DNA of 17,471 nt from CAZAGT01 sp964484515 (GCA_964484515.1 CAZAGT010000073.1:1-17471), one strand, 5' to 3'. Shown: positions 6,055-14,226, numbered from the stretch's first letter. Translations and numbers: made by a program. Notes: a model not told the origin generated them from the letters alone.

Positions 6055-7289
6055 TCGACCTCCCTCCCAAACCATGAAGCAGACAGAAAGATAATCGCGC
6101 CCAGGACCATCCCTATGGCGGGACCAACGACCAAGGATCCCAGAAACCATTCGTGAAAGCGTTCAAGGCCCTGATGGCCAAGAGTCTCCAGTGAAATCTC
6201 GGTCAAGAGCCTGCCATGTCTCAGAAAATGACCGACCTCGATGCAGAGGGCCGGAATGATCGGGGGCATGCACAACTGACTGGTGCTCACCGCCACGATC
6301 TTATTGAAACGGAGAAATCCGGCCACAAGAATGATGGCAATCGTATGAAAACTAATGAGCGGTAAGGCGCCCAAGATGATCCCCAATGCGCCCGCGGCAG
6401 CCAATCTCTTTGGCGACGCATTCTCCTTTGCCAAGATCCTCAGTGACCGAACCGGGTGAAGGAGCGTGATCCCGGCACCACCGCGCTCCGGGTGAAAGAT
6501 CCTGCGGTGCGGAAGAGGGACAATCGCCCTCGCGGTAAGCCTAGCATTGAGCCAGCTAATTTGGGCGTTATCAAAAAACCGCTTGAAATGAGACACTCGC
6601 TCCTGTGCCGGAGGATAATGTACCGAAACGTCAACTTCTCGGATTGAAACCCCGGCCCACGCCGCCTTGACGAGGACCTCCACTTCAAAGGCAAAACGTC
6701 GTTCCCGTAACTTCAATCTTTCAAGAACGACGATCGGATAGGCGCGGAATCCACTCTGCGTATCTTTCAAGGTTACACCCGTCTGAACTCGAACCCAGAA
6801 GTTAGAGAACCCCCGCCCAAATCGACTCCCCTTGCCCACATGGATCCCCTCAAAGAGCCGCTTTCCGACCACAATGCTCTCCGGTTCTCTCAGTAGCACG
6901 GGAAGGATGTGCCTAACATCAGCGGGGTCGTGTTGACCATCCGCATCGAGAGTCACGATATGGGTCATAGCAAGCCTCTTGGCCTCACGCATGCCTGTCA
7001 TGATAGCCACGCCCTTACCCAGATTCTTGGGATGGCAAACGACGTGCGCCTCCAGATCACGGATCGCCTCAACGCCCTGATCGGTGCTGCCGTCATCCAC
7101 GACGATCACCGTGTCGTGGACTCCTAGTGCACGCCCCACAACCTCACGCAACGTGCCGGCGTGATCAAAGACCGGAATCACGATAGCTATCCTGATACTC
7201 TGGGATCTTAGTGCTTCTTGCTGCTCTCTCCTGTGCCAAACAGGATGGGCCTTCGACGCCACGTCTATGAGAACTCCTCCCTCAACCAT
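6051..7289 (-). CDS. GT2 glycosyltransferase fused to DUF2062 membrane domain
   Basis: This is a 412-residue two-part protein. Residues about 33-240 are a GT2 domain of the dolichol-phosphate-mannose-synthase type: IAIVIPVFD (34-42), VVDDGSTD (63-70), the metal-binding DADGQHD (115-121) and LKDTQSGFRAYP (174-185). Residues about 286-405 match the DUF2062 pattern (SPKRLAAAGALGIILGALP, then several hydrophobic segments), so the enzyme should be at the inner membrane with its GT domain in the cytoplasm. The family transfers a sugar from a nucleotide donor to a lipid or polyprenyl phosphate. Next to an acyltransferase gene that overlaps it by four bases, it probably makes or modifies the acceptor lipid. 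Donor and acceptor are unknown. The ATG at 7289 lacks a clear SD; a GTG at 7262, preceded by GAGGGAGGA at a long spacing of 12 bases, is an alternative. Confidence 0.88.
   Translation of the reverse strand: MVEGGVLIDVASKAHPVWHRREQQEALRSQSIRIAIVIPVFDHAGTLREVVGRALGVHDTVIVVDDGSTDQGVEAIRDLEAHVVCHPKNLGKGVAIMTGMREAKRLAMTHIVTLDADGQHDPADVRHILPVLLREPESIVVGKRLFEGIHVGKGSRFGRGFSNFWVRVQTGVTLKDTQSGFRAYPIVVLERLKLRERRFAFEVEVLVKAAWAGVSIREVDVSVHYPPAQERVSHFKRFFDNAQISWLNARLTARAIVPLPHRRIFHPERGGAGITLLHPVRSLRILAKENASPKRLAAAGALGIILGALPLISFHTIAIILVAGFLRFNKIVAVSTSQLCMPPIIPALCIEVGHFLRHGRLLTEISLETLGHQGLERFHEWFLGSLVVGPAIGMVLGAIIFLSASWFGREVE
6059..6068 (-). promoter_or_regulatory. Ribosome-binding site of the acyltransferase gene
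   Basis: On the minus strand this reads GGGAGGGAGG; its GGAGG core is eight bases before the ATG at 6054. It lies inside the end of the glycosyltransferase gene and fixes the downstream start. Confidence 0.65.
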
Positions 7290-7353
7290 CGATACCGTAA
7301 TCAGTCCTGTTGATCCGTTCTATGCATGGCAGGACACGCTCTCAGCGATCCCC

Positions 7354-8805
7354 CTATACATGCTGAAGCCGCTTGTCGCTCCTGATAAATTTGAAGAAGC
7401 TTTTCCAGTGGTAGAGGAAGCGCATCCAGCTATCCGGGCTGCGCCAGAGCATACAAAAGAAGCCCCATAGCACCTTGAGGCGCAAGTAGTGCCTCTTGTA
7501 AAAGGCCTTGAAGAGCTCTTCGAGACGCTCTCTTACCATCCCTTTGGTGATGAACACGAAGTGCATACAGTCCATCTTCTGCCACTCTTCCTCAAACTCC
7601 CCAAAACGGTGAATGTGACGATACAGGGGAGAGCCCGGGAACGGTGTGAACTTTGCCAGGTTGAAATCGTCAATCGGAAGCGAAAACACATATTGCATGC
7701 TTTTCCTGATGCTGGACTCCGTCTCGCCCGGCAACCCCATCATCAAGAGCCCCTTCGTACGGATGCCCGCCCGCTTGATCAGCCTGATTTTATGGGCCAA
7801 GAGCTCGAGATCGGCGTTTTGCCGGTGGTATGCCAAAAGCTCCTCGTCCCCGGTCTCGATACCGAGGCTTATCATCCAACATCCGGCTGCCTTCATTTGT
7901 AGCAACAGGTCCCAATCGATGTGTTCGGCCCGAACGGCACAATTGAAGGTGAGGCCCAGGGGGCGATCGATCATCATCTGCGTCAGGGCTACTACCCTCT
8001 TGCGGTTGAACGTGAACTGATCGTCATAGAAGTTCACATGCCGGATATGAAACCGTTCGCGTAGGTATCGCAGGTGTTCGTAGACATACTCGGCCGAGTT
8101 GTATCGAAAGCTGCGACGAAATACCGAACGATCACAGTAGCTGCACGCGTAGGGGCACCCGCGGCTTGTTATACAGCTGGAATTAGGCGCTTTCGGATAG
8201 TTGAATATGGGCAGTGTATATGTTTCGGGGTAACCCAGGAGCTTCTCATACGCGGGAAAGGGAAGCCGATCAAGCTCGATTCCGCTCTCCCGGTAACCGC
8301 TAAAACACACCTCGCCACGCACCTCTCGGTAGACGAGACCTTTCAAGGAGTGCGCCCCTTCTCCGGCACTCTGAAGTAACTCCTTCAAGGTTGCTTCCCC
8401 CTCCCCAACGACGCCGAAGTCAACAGCGGGGAACATCTCCAGAGCCTCTCGTTTAAGGGCGGAGGCATGAGGGCCACCGACGATAACGCGGAGATTCGGC
8501 AACACATCTTTCGCCAATTCTGCAATTCGGACGCCATCTAGAAAGCTCGACGTGGTGCAGCTCAAGCCCATAAAGGCCGGTTTCTCCCGCAGCAAATAGT
8601 CACGAATAACTCGATCGGAGTCCGGCTGAGCATAACAGTCCACAATCTCTGAATGGAAACCGCCCGCCTCCAGGTAGGCCGCTATACTTGCCAGCCCCAG
8701 GGGCGGCATCACATTCGCTATCCTGGAAATATCCGTCGCGGCGGCTACGGCATGGTAGCCCAAGGGATGCACCAAAAGGATCTTTCTTTCGTCGAGGCTT
8801 CGCAT
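7354..8805 (-). CDS. B12-binding radical SAM enzyme (third of three in transcription order)
   Basis: This is a 483-residue protein. The N-terminal part (about 8-140) is a Rossmann-like B12-binding domain, with PPLGLASIAAYLE (34-46) and VGGPHAS (109-115). The usual cobalt-ligand motif DxHxxG is absent. The radical SAM core starts at CITSRGCPYACSYC, with Cys217, Cys221 and Cys224 forming the CxxxCxxC motif that binds the 4Fe-4S cluster; later conserved features include GIETGDEELL (315-324) and GLLMMGLPGE (352-361). The arrangement is that of BchE-like class B enzymes, which methylate unreactive carbons or do cyclisations and oxidations. The C-terminus carries an aromatic-rich, basic segment (about 440-478) that may be an amphipathic membrane contact. 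It follows the second radical SAM gene by 28 bases if that gene ends where I propose. Confidence 0.92.
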   Translation of the reverse strand: MRSLDERKILLVHPLGYHAVAAATDISRIANVMPPLGLASIAAYLEAGGFHSEIVDCYAQPDSDRVIRDYLLREKPAFMGLSCTTSSFLDGVRIAELAKDVLPNLRVIVGGPHASALKREALEMFPAVDFGVVGEGEATLKELLQSAGEGAHSLKGLVYREVRGEVCFSGYRESGIELDRLPFPAYEKLLGYPETYTLPIFNYPKAPNSSCITSRGCPYACSYCDRSVFRRSFRYNSAEYVYEHLRYLRERFHIRHVNFYDDQFTFNRKRVVALTQMMIDRPLGLTFNCAVRAEHIDWDLLLQMKAAGCWMISLGIETGDEELLAYHRQNADLELLAHKIRLIKRAGIRTKGLLMMGLPGETESSIRKSMQYVFSLPIDDFNLAKFTPFPGSPLYRHIHRFGEFEEEWQKMDCMHFVFITKGMVRERLEELFKAFYKRHYLRLKVLWGFFCMLWRSPDSWMRFLYHWKSFFKFIRSDKRLQHV

Positions 8806-8833
8806 CTAAATTCCGTCCGGATCCTCTGTGATC

Positions 8834-10200
8834 CTAGTGTCTACGCTTTGCATACTGCAGTAATTTGTCCCAAAGCAGCCCCCGGTGGCCAAAGCGATTC
8901 ATGGCCGCCAGCCGNNNNNNNNNNCCCATCCCTCCGAGGGCGGAAAAATGCGGTCCAGTCGTCCCCTAAATGCGTTCACGATGCTTTCGTTCATCGGATG
9001 TACATCTATACCCGGCGAAAAGTAATAGACGGGTCGCAGGAGAGATACATCCTCACTTAGGACACCTTCTTGCACCGCTCGATCGTAGAGGGCTGTTTTA
9101 GGAAGGATACGGATACCGGAAAATGCGAACACCACGCTGTTCTCAAGTCTCTCAAGGTTCTCCAAACCTTCCCTCAGGGTTTCGAATGTCTCGTCCGGTC
9201 CGCCAAAAAGGGCATAATGCGCTACCGGAAGATCCAATTCACTACATGTTCGATTGAAACTTACCACATCGTCAAAACAAAAAGATTTTCCAAGTCCCTT
9301 CAGGGTCTTGTCACTGGTAGCGTCCGTACCTGCTTCCAGGGCGTACATGCCGGACCTCTTGAGGAGTTTCAGCTCCTTTGCACCGATTCCGTGGGGGCGA
9401 AAAAATGCGGACCAGCGCACTCCAAGGCCACGCGACAGAAGTCCGTCCGCAATGCCCAGGTAGGTACCGCCGGAATCATTGAATATCGAATCCGTGAAAA
9501 AGAGGGTGTTCATCCCAAAGTCCTGATGCAGTTGACAGATCTCGTCCAGCACATCCTCAATCTCTCGCGGGCGGCATTTCCGGCCCTCAAGCTGAGGGTA
9601 GGTGCAATACACACACTGGTAAGGGCAGCCGCGCTTGGTCTGTACACCAAGCATGCCGCTCTCCTGCAAATAGAAGTCAACGAAATCACGCTCCCAGAGA
9701 GAACCACGAATTCCCGATCCATTAACGGGTAATGAAGAACGGTTTACGATTTTTGGAAACGAATCGCCTCTGTCGCGGGCTGCAATCAAATCACAAAGCG
9801 CTTGCTCGCCCTCACCCACAACTCCAAAGTCCGCATTTAGATATTCGAGAATCTCTTCCGGAAGCAAAGAGAATGCCGGCCCTCCCAAGATCACCGGCGC
9901 GTTTGAGAACCGGCGAACGAGTTCAAGCAGCCGCCTATGAGGTGGAATATACCAGGCCTCCTCCGAGGTAAACGAATCGACGTTATCGATGTTGCGCAGG
10001 GAGATACCGATATAATCGGGTTCGAACTCCGACAGGGTTTTCTGTAAGACCCGTTCAGATTGGTTGGTGACGAGGAAATCGTGTTGACAGACCGCGTGAC
10101 CCTTGGCGGAAAGGGCCGAGGCCAAAACCGCTATGCCCAAAGGATAAACAGGATAAGGTTCTCTTGTGGTGTTTGCGGAGATCAAAAGGATCTTGCTCAT
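8834..10200 (-). CDS. B12-binding radical SAM enzyme, interrupted by assembly gap
   Basis: Residues 1-425 are readable. They comprise a B12-binding-like domain (PLGIAVLASAL at 20-30, ILGGPAFSLLPEE at 104-116, VVGEGE at 127-132; no DxHxxG) and a radical SAM core with Cys192, Cys196 and Cys199 in KRGCPYQCVYC. GGPDETFETL (333-342) fits the later conserved block. A run of ten N (8915-8924) interrupts the C-terminus. Read straight through with ten bases, the frame stops at 8899. The next frame after the gap reads RLAAMNRFGHRGLLWDKLLQ and ends at TAG (8834-8836); that looks like a natural C-terminus, is longer, and leaves only 28 bases before the next gene, so I use it. This implies the true gap is not exactly ten bases. 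The start ATG overlaps the stop of the preceding radical SAM gene by four bases. Substrate is unknown, presumably the acyl chain of this pathway. Confidence 0.88.
8915..8924. other. Assembly gap (10 N)
   Basis: Ten consecutive N within the 3' part of a radical SAM gene. The coding frames on its two sides do not join plausibly at this length, so it is likely a placeholder of fixed size. Confidence 0.95.
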
Positions 10201-11462
10201 GCTTCTGCTCTTCTTGCGAAAGAGCGTCTCCTGCCGACGTCATGCCGCCGTTGGTAAGTCCCATTCTCAATTTCTTTTTGGATTACTTTCTTGAAAAGCG
10301 TGCCCATCCGCAACTCGGGACCTTCCCCCGCATAGAACGTATTCCAGGCGTAGTCATACATCGCCTGAAGTTCGTCGGGTGTCATCCGTTTGGGTTGGAA
10401 TACGACCTTGTCGGCTGTGTAGCGAGACCAATCGTTGCTCAGTATTCTTCCTTCCCCTTCAAGCTTCGCCCGTACGGGAGAATGGGGGAAAGGAGTCAGG
10501 ATCGTAAACTCGGCCATATCAAGTTCAATCTCCATGAGAAATTCGACAAATCGTTTGATGTACTCTTCGTCCTGCTCATCCGTCCCCAGTAGGATTGTCC
10601 CTTCCACACCCATGCCGTGTTCTTTCAGTCTTCTGATCCGGCGGCGGATCCCGTCGGAGGGTTTTACTATCGCCTGGTACACATACCAACATCCGGCATC
10701 GGCTGCCAGCTTCAGAATCTCATCGTCGTCAAGGATCGGATGAGAAACCCAACTCTTCTTCAATGGCGCCATAGCCTTGAACAAATCCTTGAGCCACTGT
10801 CGATCGTGGGCGAGGGAATTATCCACGATGAAAAGACGAGTGTTGTCAATCGAAGCCATCTCCTCGATGACCTTGTCTATGGGTCGCGGGCGGAATGTAT
10901 TACCCCCCAGAAAACCGACGCAACAGGGGAAACAGTCGAATTTGCATCCTCGTGACGCATGGACGAGATCAAGCATTTGGACGCCGCGGTAATTATAGAA
11001 TTCTCGATTCAGGATCTGTCGGCGAGCTGTACCGATCCTGCGGGTGTCGGGGAAATCGTTCATGTAATCATAGATCTCTCTGAGATGACCTGACTGAAGA
11101 TCGTCGATTACGTGCATAAAACGGCCCTCCACCTCGCCAAGAAAGACTGAATCGACGTGTTGTCCCAACTCTTCGGAGTGCAGCATTGCCGCGATGCCGC
11201 CACAGATCACGGGCACACGCAGCCGCCGATAGCGGCGCGCTATCTCAATCGCCCGCGGCAATTGACATGTCAGCATCACGGACAGGGCTACGAGATCTAC
11301 ATCTTCCTCGAAGACGACGGCCTCAAAATTCTCGTCGACAAATGTCAGTTCCGCCTCAGGAGGCACTTCAGCCGCAAAGACCACCGGCCCATGCGGAGGA
11401 AGGTGGAATTCCGTCTGGCGTTCAAGTTTGGACCAGCTGGGATAAATCAACTTGATCTTCAT
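10197..11462 (-). CDS. B12-binding radical SAM enzyme (first of three in transcription order)
   Basis: This is a 421-residue protein. Residues about 1-115 form a B12-binding-like domain (IKLIYPSWSKL, then VPVICGGIAAMLHSEE, 83-98), without a DxHxxG ligand motif. The radical SAM cluster motif is RGCKFDCFPCC (Cys173, Cys177, Cys180, with an extra Cys181). GTILLGTDEQDEEYIKRF (288-305) is the later conserved block. I start at the ATG at 11462: the frame extends upstream only to a TTG (11492), and the protein from 11462 begins with the strand expected of the domain. It then overlaps the preceding half-length KS gene by 41 bases and the following radical SAM gene by four (ATGA), so it is firmly part of the operon. 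It belongs to the same broad class as the next two genes, but its cluster-binding segment and C-terminus differ enough to suggest a separate step. Confidence 0.9.
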   Translation of the reverse strand: MKIKLIYPSWSKLERQTEFHLPPHGPVVFAAEVPPEAELTFVDENFEAVVFEEDVDLVALSVMLTCQLPRAIEIARRYRRLRVPVICGGIAAMLHSEELGQHVDSVFLGEVEGRFMHVIDDLQSGHLREIYDYMNDFPDTRRIGTARRQILNREFYNYRGVQMLDLVHASRGCKFDCFPCCVGFLGGNTFRPRPIDKVIEEMASIDNTRLFIVDNSLAHDRQWLKDLFKAMAPLKKSWVSHPILDDDEILKLAADAGCWYVYQAIVKPSDGIRRRIRRLKEHGMGVEGTILLGTDEQDEEYIKRFVEFLMEIELDMAEFTILTPFPHSPVRAKLEGEGRILSNDWSRYTADKVVFQPKRMTPDELQAMYDYAWNTFYAGEGPELRMGTLFKKVIQKEIENGTYQRRHDVGRRRSFARRAEA

Positions 11463-12168
11463 GAGGCTCAAGACACCCCTGAATGAGTTCAATGAAGTTC
11501 AGCTTGCGGGCACCATGAAGATACGCGGTTCCCTCTCCATCCATGACAACGATTCCATAAGGGGGCAGGGCCGCTTGCCCGACATCCTCGAGTACGACAA
11601 ATACGGCCCCCGGCAGACACGCCCCCTTTGGCGTGAATGGTGGCTGTCCTCCTAGATCACAAACACCGGCCAGCATCGCCTGGTGCTCCCCTTGCGCAAC
11701 GATGCTCAGCGCCAATTGCAGGCTAACGAGGCCCCAAGGCAAGCTTTCACTCACGACGAAACTAACTCCGCTGAGTCCGAATGTGATGGCCGCTTCCCCC
11801 AAGAAAGAATTCGGCAGCGTATACGCGAACAGGTGCGGGCTGGCAAACCCGCCTCCTTGCGGCGTGACGGTGTTGAAGTAATCCATATCGGTTCTTAGGC
11901 AGCCATGCGTGGTGGACGCAACAATGCCGATCATCCGTTTCTGCTCCCATCTATCCAGCCCTGCATCTCTCAGGGCATGTGAAATGGCCGTCAAACCGAG
12001 CTTACTATACGCGTCCATGCGACCGAACCGATCACAGGAGCCTTCAATAGCCACCTGCCTCGTGAGCTTAGGCAGGGGTCCGTCATCGACCCCAAAGGGA
12101 TGGCCGCTTCTTCCTCGTCCGATCCCCTCAGAGGTCACCCATCCAACTCCCGTAATGGCACCGCTCAT
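11422..12168 (-). CDS. Half-length ketosynthase-like protein (ApeC-type chain-length factor)
   Basis: This 248-residue protein covers only the N-terminal half of a ketosynthase. It has an N-terminal strand (AITGVGWVTSEG, 4-15), FASPHLFAYTLPNSFLGEAA (108-127) and GLSGVSFVV (131-139), then ends soon after the region equivalent to the KS GEGAA segment. At the position of the catalytic Cys, the alignment with a true KS of this window (GLTGPAQTVVNACSSG) gives Leu143. The C-terminal half with both catalytic His residues is absent. Short KS-like proteins of this size are typical partners in aryl-polyene loci, where they act as chain-length factors for a full KS. The four-base overlap (ATGA) with the complete KS upstream supports a heterodimer. 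It ends normally, with no frameshift signs, so it is a family feature and not a broken gene. Confidence 0.85.
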   Translation of the reverse strand: MSGAITGVGWVTSEGIGRGRSGHPFGVDDGPLPKLTRQVAIEGSCDRFGRMDAYSKLGLTAISHALRDAGLDRWEQKRMIGIVASTTHGCLRTDMDYFNTVTPQGGGFASPHLFAYTLPNSFLGEAAITFGLSGVSFVVSESLPWGLVSLQLALSIVAQGEHQAMLAGVCDLGGQPPFTPKGACLPGAVFVVLEDVGQAALPPYGIVVMDGEGTAYLHGARKLNFIELIQGCLEPHEDQVDLSQLVQT

Positions 12169-13319
12169 CTTCCATTCCCCTTTCCGATGATAAGCGCGGC
12201 GCTGACTCCCCCGAATCCGGAATTGGTGGTAAGCAGGTAATCGCCCGCAAAGTCCTTTGGTTCAGGGCTGACAAGACCCTCCGCACCCCATTCCGGTTTT
12301 GAAAGGCCGACCGTAGGAGGAGCAAGCTGCCGCGCCAGCGCTTTCAAGCCCAGTGCCACCTCGATACCGCCAGCCGCTCCCATGCTGTGACCGATGGCGC
12401 CTTTTATGGAATAGACGGGCATCTTGCGGTCACCGAAGACCTCCCCAAAGGCGGCCAATTCCATAAGGTCATTATAAATCGTGCCGGTTCCATGGGCGCT
12501 GATGGCCGCAATCTCTTCTTCTTTGATCCTCGCCCGTGCAAGCGCCTGCCGAATGGCCTTGACCAGGCCACAGGCATCCTGAGCCGGAGCCACAATATGC
12601 GCGGCGTCATTGGCGCTCCCCCAGCCGTGAACCGATCCGAGGTGAGGCATGTTTGATCGTCGAGCACGTTCGGCACTCATGAGCAGCAGCGCTGCGGCAC
12701 CCTCGCCCAGGGTGAGACCCGCTCGATCCCGATCAAATGGCCTGCAAGGAAAAGGCGATAAGGCCTGGAGTGCGGAAAAACCCGAGAAGACGAATTCCGT
12801 TACCAGATCGAAACAGCACACGAGAACGGCTTCCACCGCTCCGGATGCGATCAGGGCGGCTGCCTGACCTAGCGCAATAGCCGAGGAGGCGCAGGCCGCG
12901 CTGATGTGGATACCCTTCTTGCCAAGGCCGAGCTTCCGGGTCATCCTCTCTGCTGAACGGAAGGGCAACACGTCATTGGGGTCCGCGGGGGCGCCTCTCT
13001 GAAGGCGTTCAAGATTGTCGATACCGACCTTGGTGGAAGCGGTTATGAGATAGGCATCCAAGGGGACAGAAGCCATCCCCGCTAATACAAGATCGATGAG
13101 CGCATGTATCATGGATCTGCCGTCCGACGACCTCAGCTCATCTAAATAGCCGGCATGGTGGGCCCTGTAATTCTCGACAGCGAAACGCCGCAACGGTTTG
13201 ATGCCCGTCTGACCCTCTGCAAGCCTCTGCCACGACGTTTCATAATTGCTTGCCAGTGCCGTCGCTACGGCGACATCCGTGATCCAGACCTCTCTTATGT
13301 CAGTCTGCCTGACTTCCAT
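12165..13319 (-). CDS. Beta-ketoacyl-ACP synthase (FabF-like), catalytic
   Basis: This is a 384-residue ketosynthase with Cys143 in SAACASSAIALG, His276 in ISAHGTGTIYND and His311 in IKGAIGHSMGAAGG (Lys306), and CRPFDRDRAGLTLGEGAAA (192-210). It has the full condensing triad, as in FabF/KAS II. It differs from the other KS of the window (NACSSG against SAACASS at the active site), so the two are separate lineages and not a recent duplication. It probably pairs with the half-length protein encoded immediately downstream (ATGA overlap). Its own start overlaps the end of the thioesterase gene by 25 bases. Two KS/partner pairs in one operon suggest one pair for priming or early extension and one for long-chain extension, but which does which cannot be read from sequence. 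Confidence 0.92.
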   Translation of the reverse strand: MEVRQTDIREVWITDVAVATALASNYETSWQRLAEGQTGIKPLRRFAVENYRAHHAGYLDELRSSDGRSMIHALIDLVLAGMASVPLDAYLITASTKVGIDNLERLQRGAPADPNDVLPFRSAERMTRKLGLGKKGIHISAACASSAIALGQAAALIASGAVEAVLVCCFDLVTEFVFSGFSALQALSPFPCRPFDRDRAGLTLGEGAAALLLMSAERARRSNMPHLGSVHGWGSANDAAHIVAPAQDACGLVKAIRQALARARIKEEEIAAISAHGTGTIYNDLMELAAFGEVFGDRKMPVYSIKGAIGHSMGAAGGIEVALGLKALARQLAPPTVGLSKPEWGAEGLVSPEPKDFAGDYLLTTNSGFGGVSAALIIGKGNGR

Positions 13320-13756
13320 CGCTCCCGAAATTCTCTGTAAAAGGGTGGTGGAACCATGAGGGGAGTTTCATTAAGATCCAACATCATCTGCACGGTGTAT
13401 CCGGTCGTCGTGACGCGTCCCTGAATGTCTCTGATGATAAATTCCATGTTGATCCGCGCCGCCTCCGCCCAGTACAGTAATGACTCCACTGTAAAACACT
13501 CCTGGAACCTAAGGGGCCGCTGGTAATCTATGTGGATCTTTTTGATGGGGGCGACGACGCCCTGCCTGTAAAAGTCCATATAGCCGACGCCGTATGTTTC
13601 TCCCAATCCGGCCCTGGCGTCTTCGAAATAACTCGAATAACGGCCGTGCCATACAATCCCCAGCGCATCCACCTCTTCAAATCGAACTCGTCTCTCGATC
13701 TTGTGGCGTAAAGGTGCGGGCTCCCCCTCACGGTACGAAAAGTAGGGTTTGTTCAT
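13295..13756 (-). CDS. 4HBT-family thioesterase
   Basis: This is a 153-residue single hotdog domain of the 4-hydroxybenzoyl-CoA thioesterase/YbgC type. The signature VRFEEVDALGIVWHGRYSSY (24-43) contains the Asp (Asp30) that is catalytic in the family, followed by the helix YFEDARAGL. DYQRPLRFQE (77-86) is also usual. It would hydrolyse an acyl-CoA or acyl-ACP thioester. In polyene loci such enzymes are thought to release or proofread stalled chains. It is coupled by ATGA overlap to the upstream dehydratase gene and overlaps the downstream KS by 25 bases. Confidence 0.88.
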   Translation of the reverse strand: MNKPYFSYREGEPAPLRHKIERRVRFEEVDALGIVWHGRYSSYFEDARAGLGETYGVGYMDFYRQGVVAPIKKIHIDYQRPLRFQECFTVESLLYWAEAARINMEFIIRDIQGRVTTTGYTVQMMLDLNETPLMVPPPFYREFRERWKSGRLT

Positions 13757-14160
13757 GGATCAAGATCTCTTTTTCGGCTGGTCATAGTGATGACAAACGT
13801 TGAAGCAATCCTGTCACCGGTCCGAATAGTGACGTCACATCCTGCTCTCCCATCGATGAAGCGCTCCCGGCATTGAATGTTTATCTCCTGCTCCGGTTGG
13901 ATTTCCTGCAGGAACTTGGCGTTCTTCACCGCCGCCAACTCTACAGGCTCCCCGACCTGCTCTTCTGCCAGCTCCAGGGCGGACAGGATTTGAACAAAGG
14001 CGGGAAGAATCGGATAGGCTGGAAAATGACCCGAAAAACCGATAAAGTCGGGGCTGAACACATAGTTTCTACTTATCGTATGAGCATCTATGACCTGAAG
14101 CGGGCCCACATTCAACGACCCAAACGCCTGTCTGATTCGGTTCATAAGAACAATATCCAT
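13753..14160 (-). CDS. FabZ/ApeI-like 3-hydroxyacyl-ACP dehydratase
   Basis: This is a 135-residue hotdog protein. FSGHFPAYPILPAFVQILSA (42-61) corresponds to the FabZ active-site block, with the catalytic His at 45. FabZ has a catalytic Glu six residues after the last Pro of P-x-x-P; here that position is Leu59, as the alignment to PGVLIIEA shows. ApeI-type dehydratases of aryl-polyene systems also depart from FabZ here and work with a second hotdog partner (ApeP), whose likely homologue is cut by the right edge of this window. It would remove water from 3-hydroxyacyl-ACP to give the conjugated trans double bond. The start is ATG at 14160, closely preceded by GAGAGAGG; another ATG lies five codons in. 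Confidence 0.82.
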   Translation of the reverse strand: MDIVLMNRIRQAFGSLNVGPLQVIDAHTISRNYVFSPDFIGFSGHFPAYPILPAFVQILSALELAEEQVGEPVELAAVKNAKFLQEIQPEQEINIQCRERFIDGRAGCDVTIRTGDRIASTFVITMTSRKRDLDP

Positions 14161-14226
14161 CCTCTCTCAAACTGGGCTCCGCTCAAGAGCTTACCGTTCC
14201 CCCCCTGACGGACAACCGTCCAAATA
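14161..14226. other. Intergenic gap with small hairpin
   Basis: A 66-base gap between the exporter and the dehydratase genes. On the minus strand it holds GACGG-TTGT-CCGTC followed by AGGGGGGG. With no T-run this is not a standard terminator. Confidence 0.3.

Noticed and set aside
6055..6150. Longer acyltransferase beginning at 6150
   Set aside because: The GGGAGGGAGG site and the ATGA overlap at 6054 mark the better start; the extra residues only shadow the DUF2062 coding region.
8899..8914. Stop codon at 8899 as the end of the radical SAM gene
   Set aside because: It depends on the ten N being a true length. The alternative frame after the gap gives a longer, natural-looking C-terminus and tighter operon spacing.
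9070..9732. A 220-residue open frame on the plus strand
   Set aside because: It lies entirely antisense to a clearly conserved radical SAM gene, has no recognisable motif and no supporting start context.
10164..10592. Plus-strand open frame of 142 residues
   Set aside because: Antisense to the start of one radical SAM gene and the end of another; no motifs, low-complexity composition expected of a shadow frame.
11463..11492. TTG start for the first radical SAM gene
   Set aside because: An ATG at 11462 begins the expected domain strand, and the extra ten residues show no family-like feature.
14161..14226. Hairpin GACGG-TTGT-CCGTC as a transcription terminator
   Set aside because: The stem is only five base pairs and is followed by a G-run, not a T-run; it lies inside a co-directional operon.
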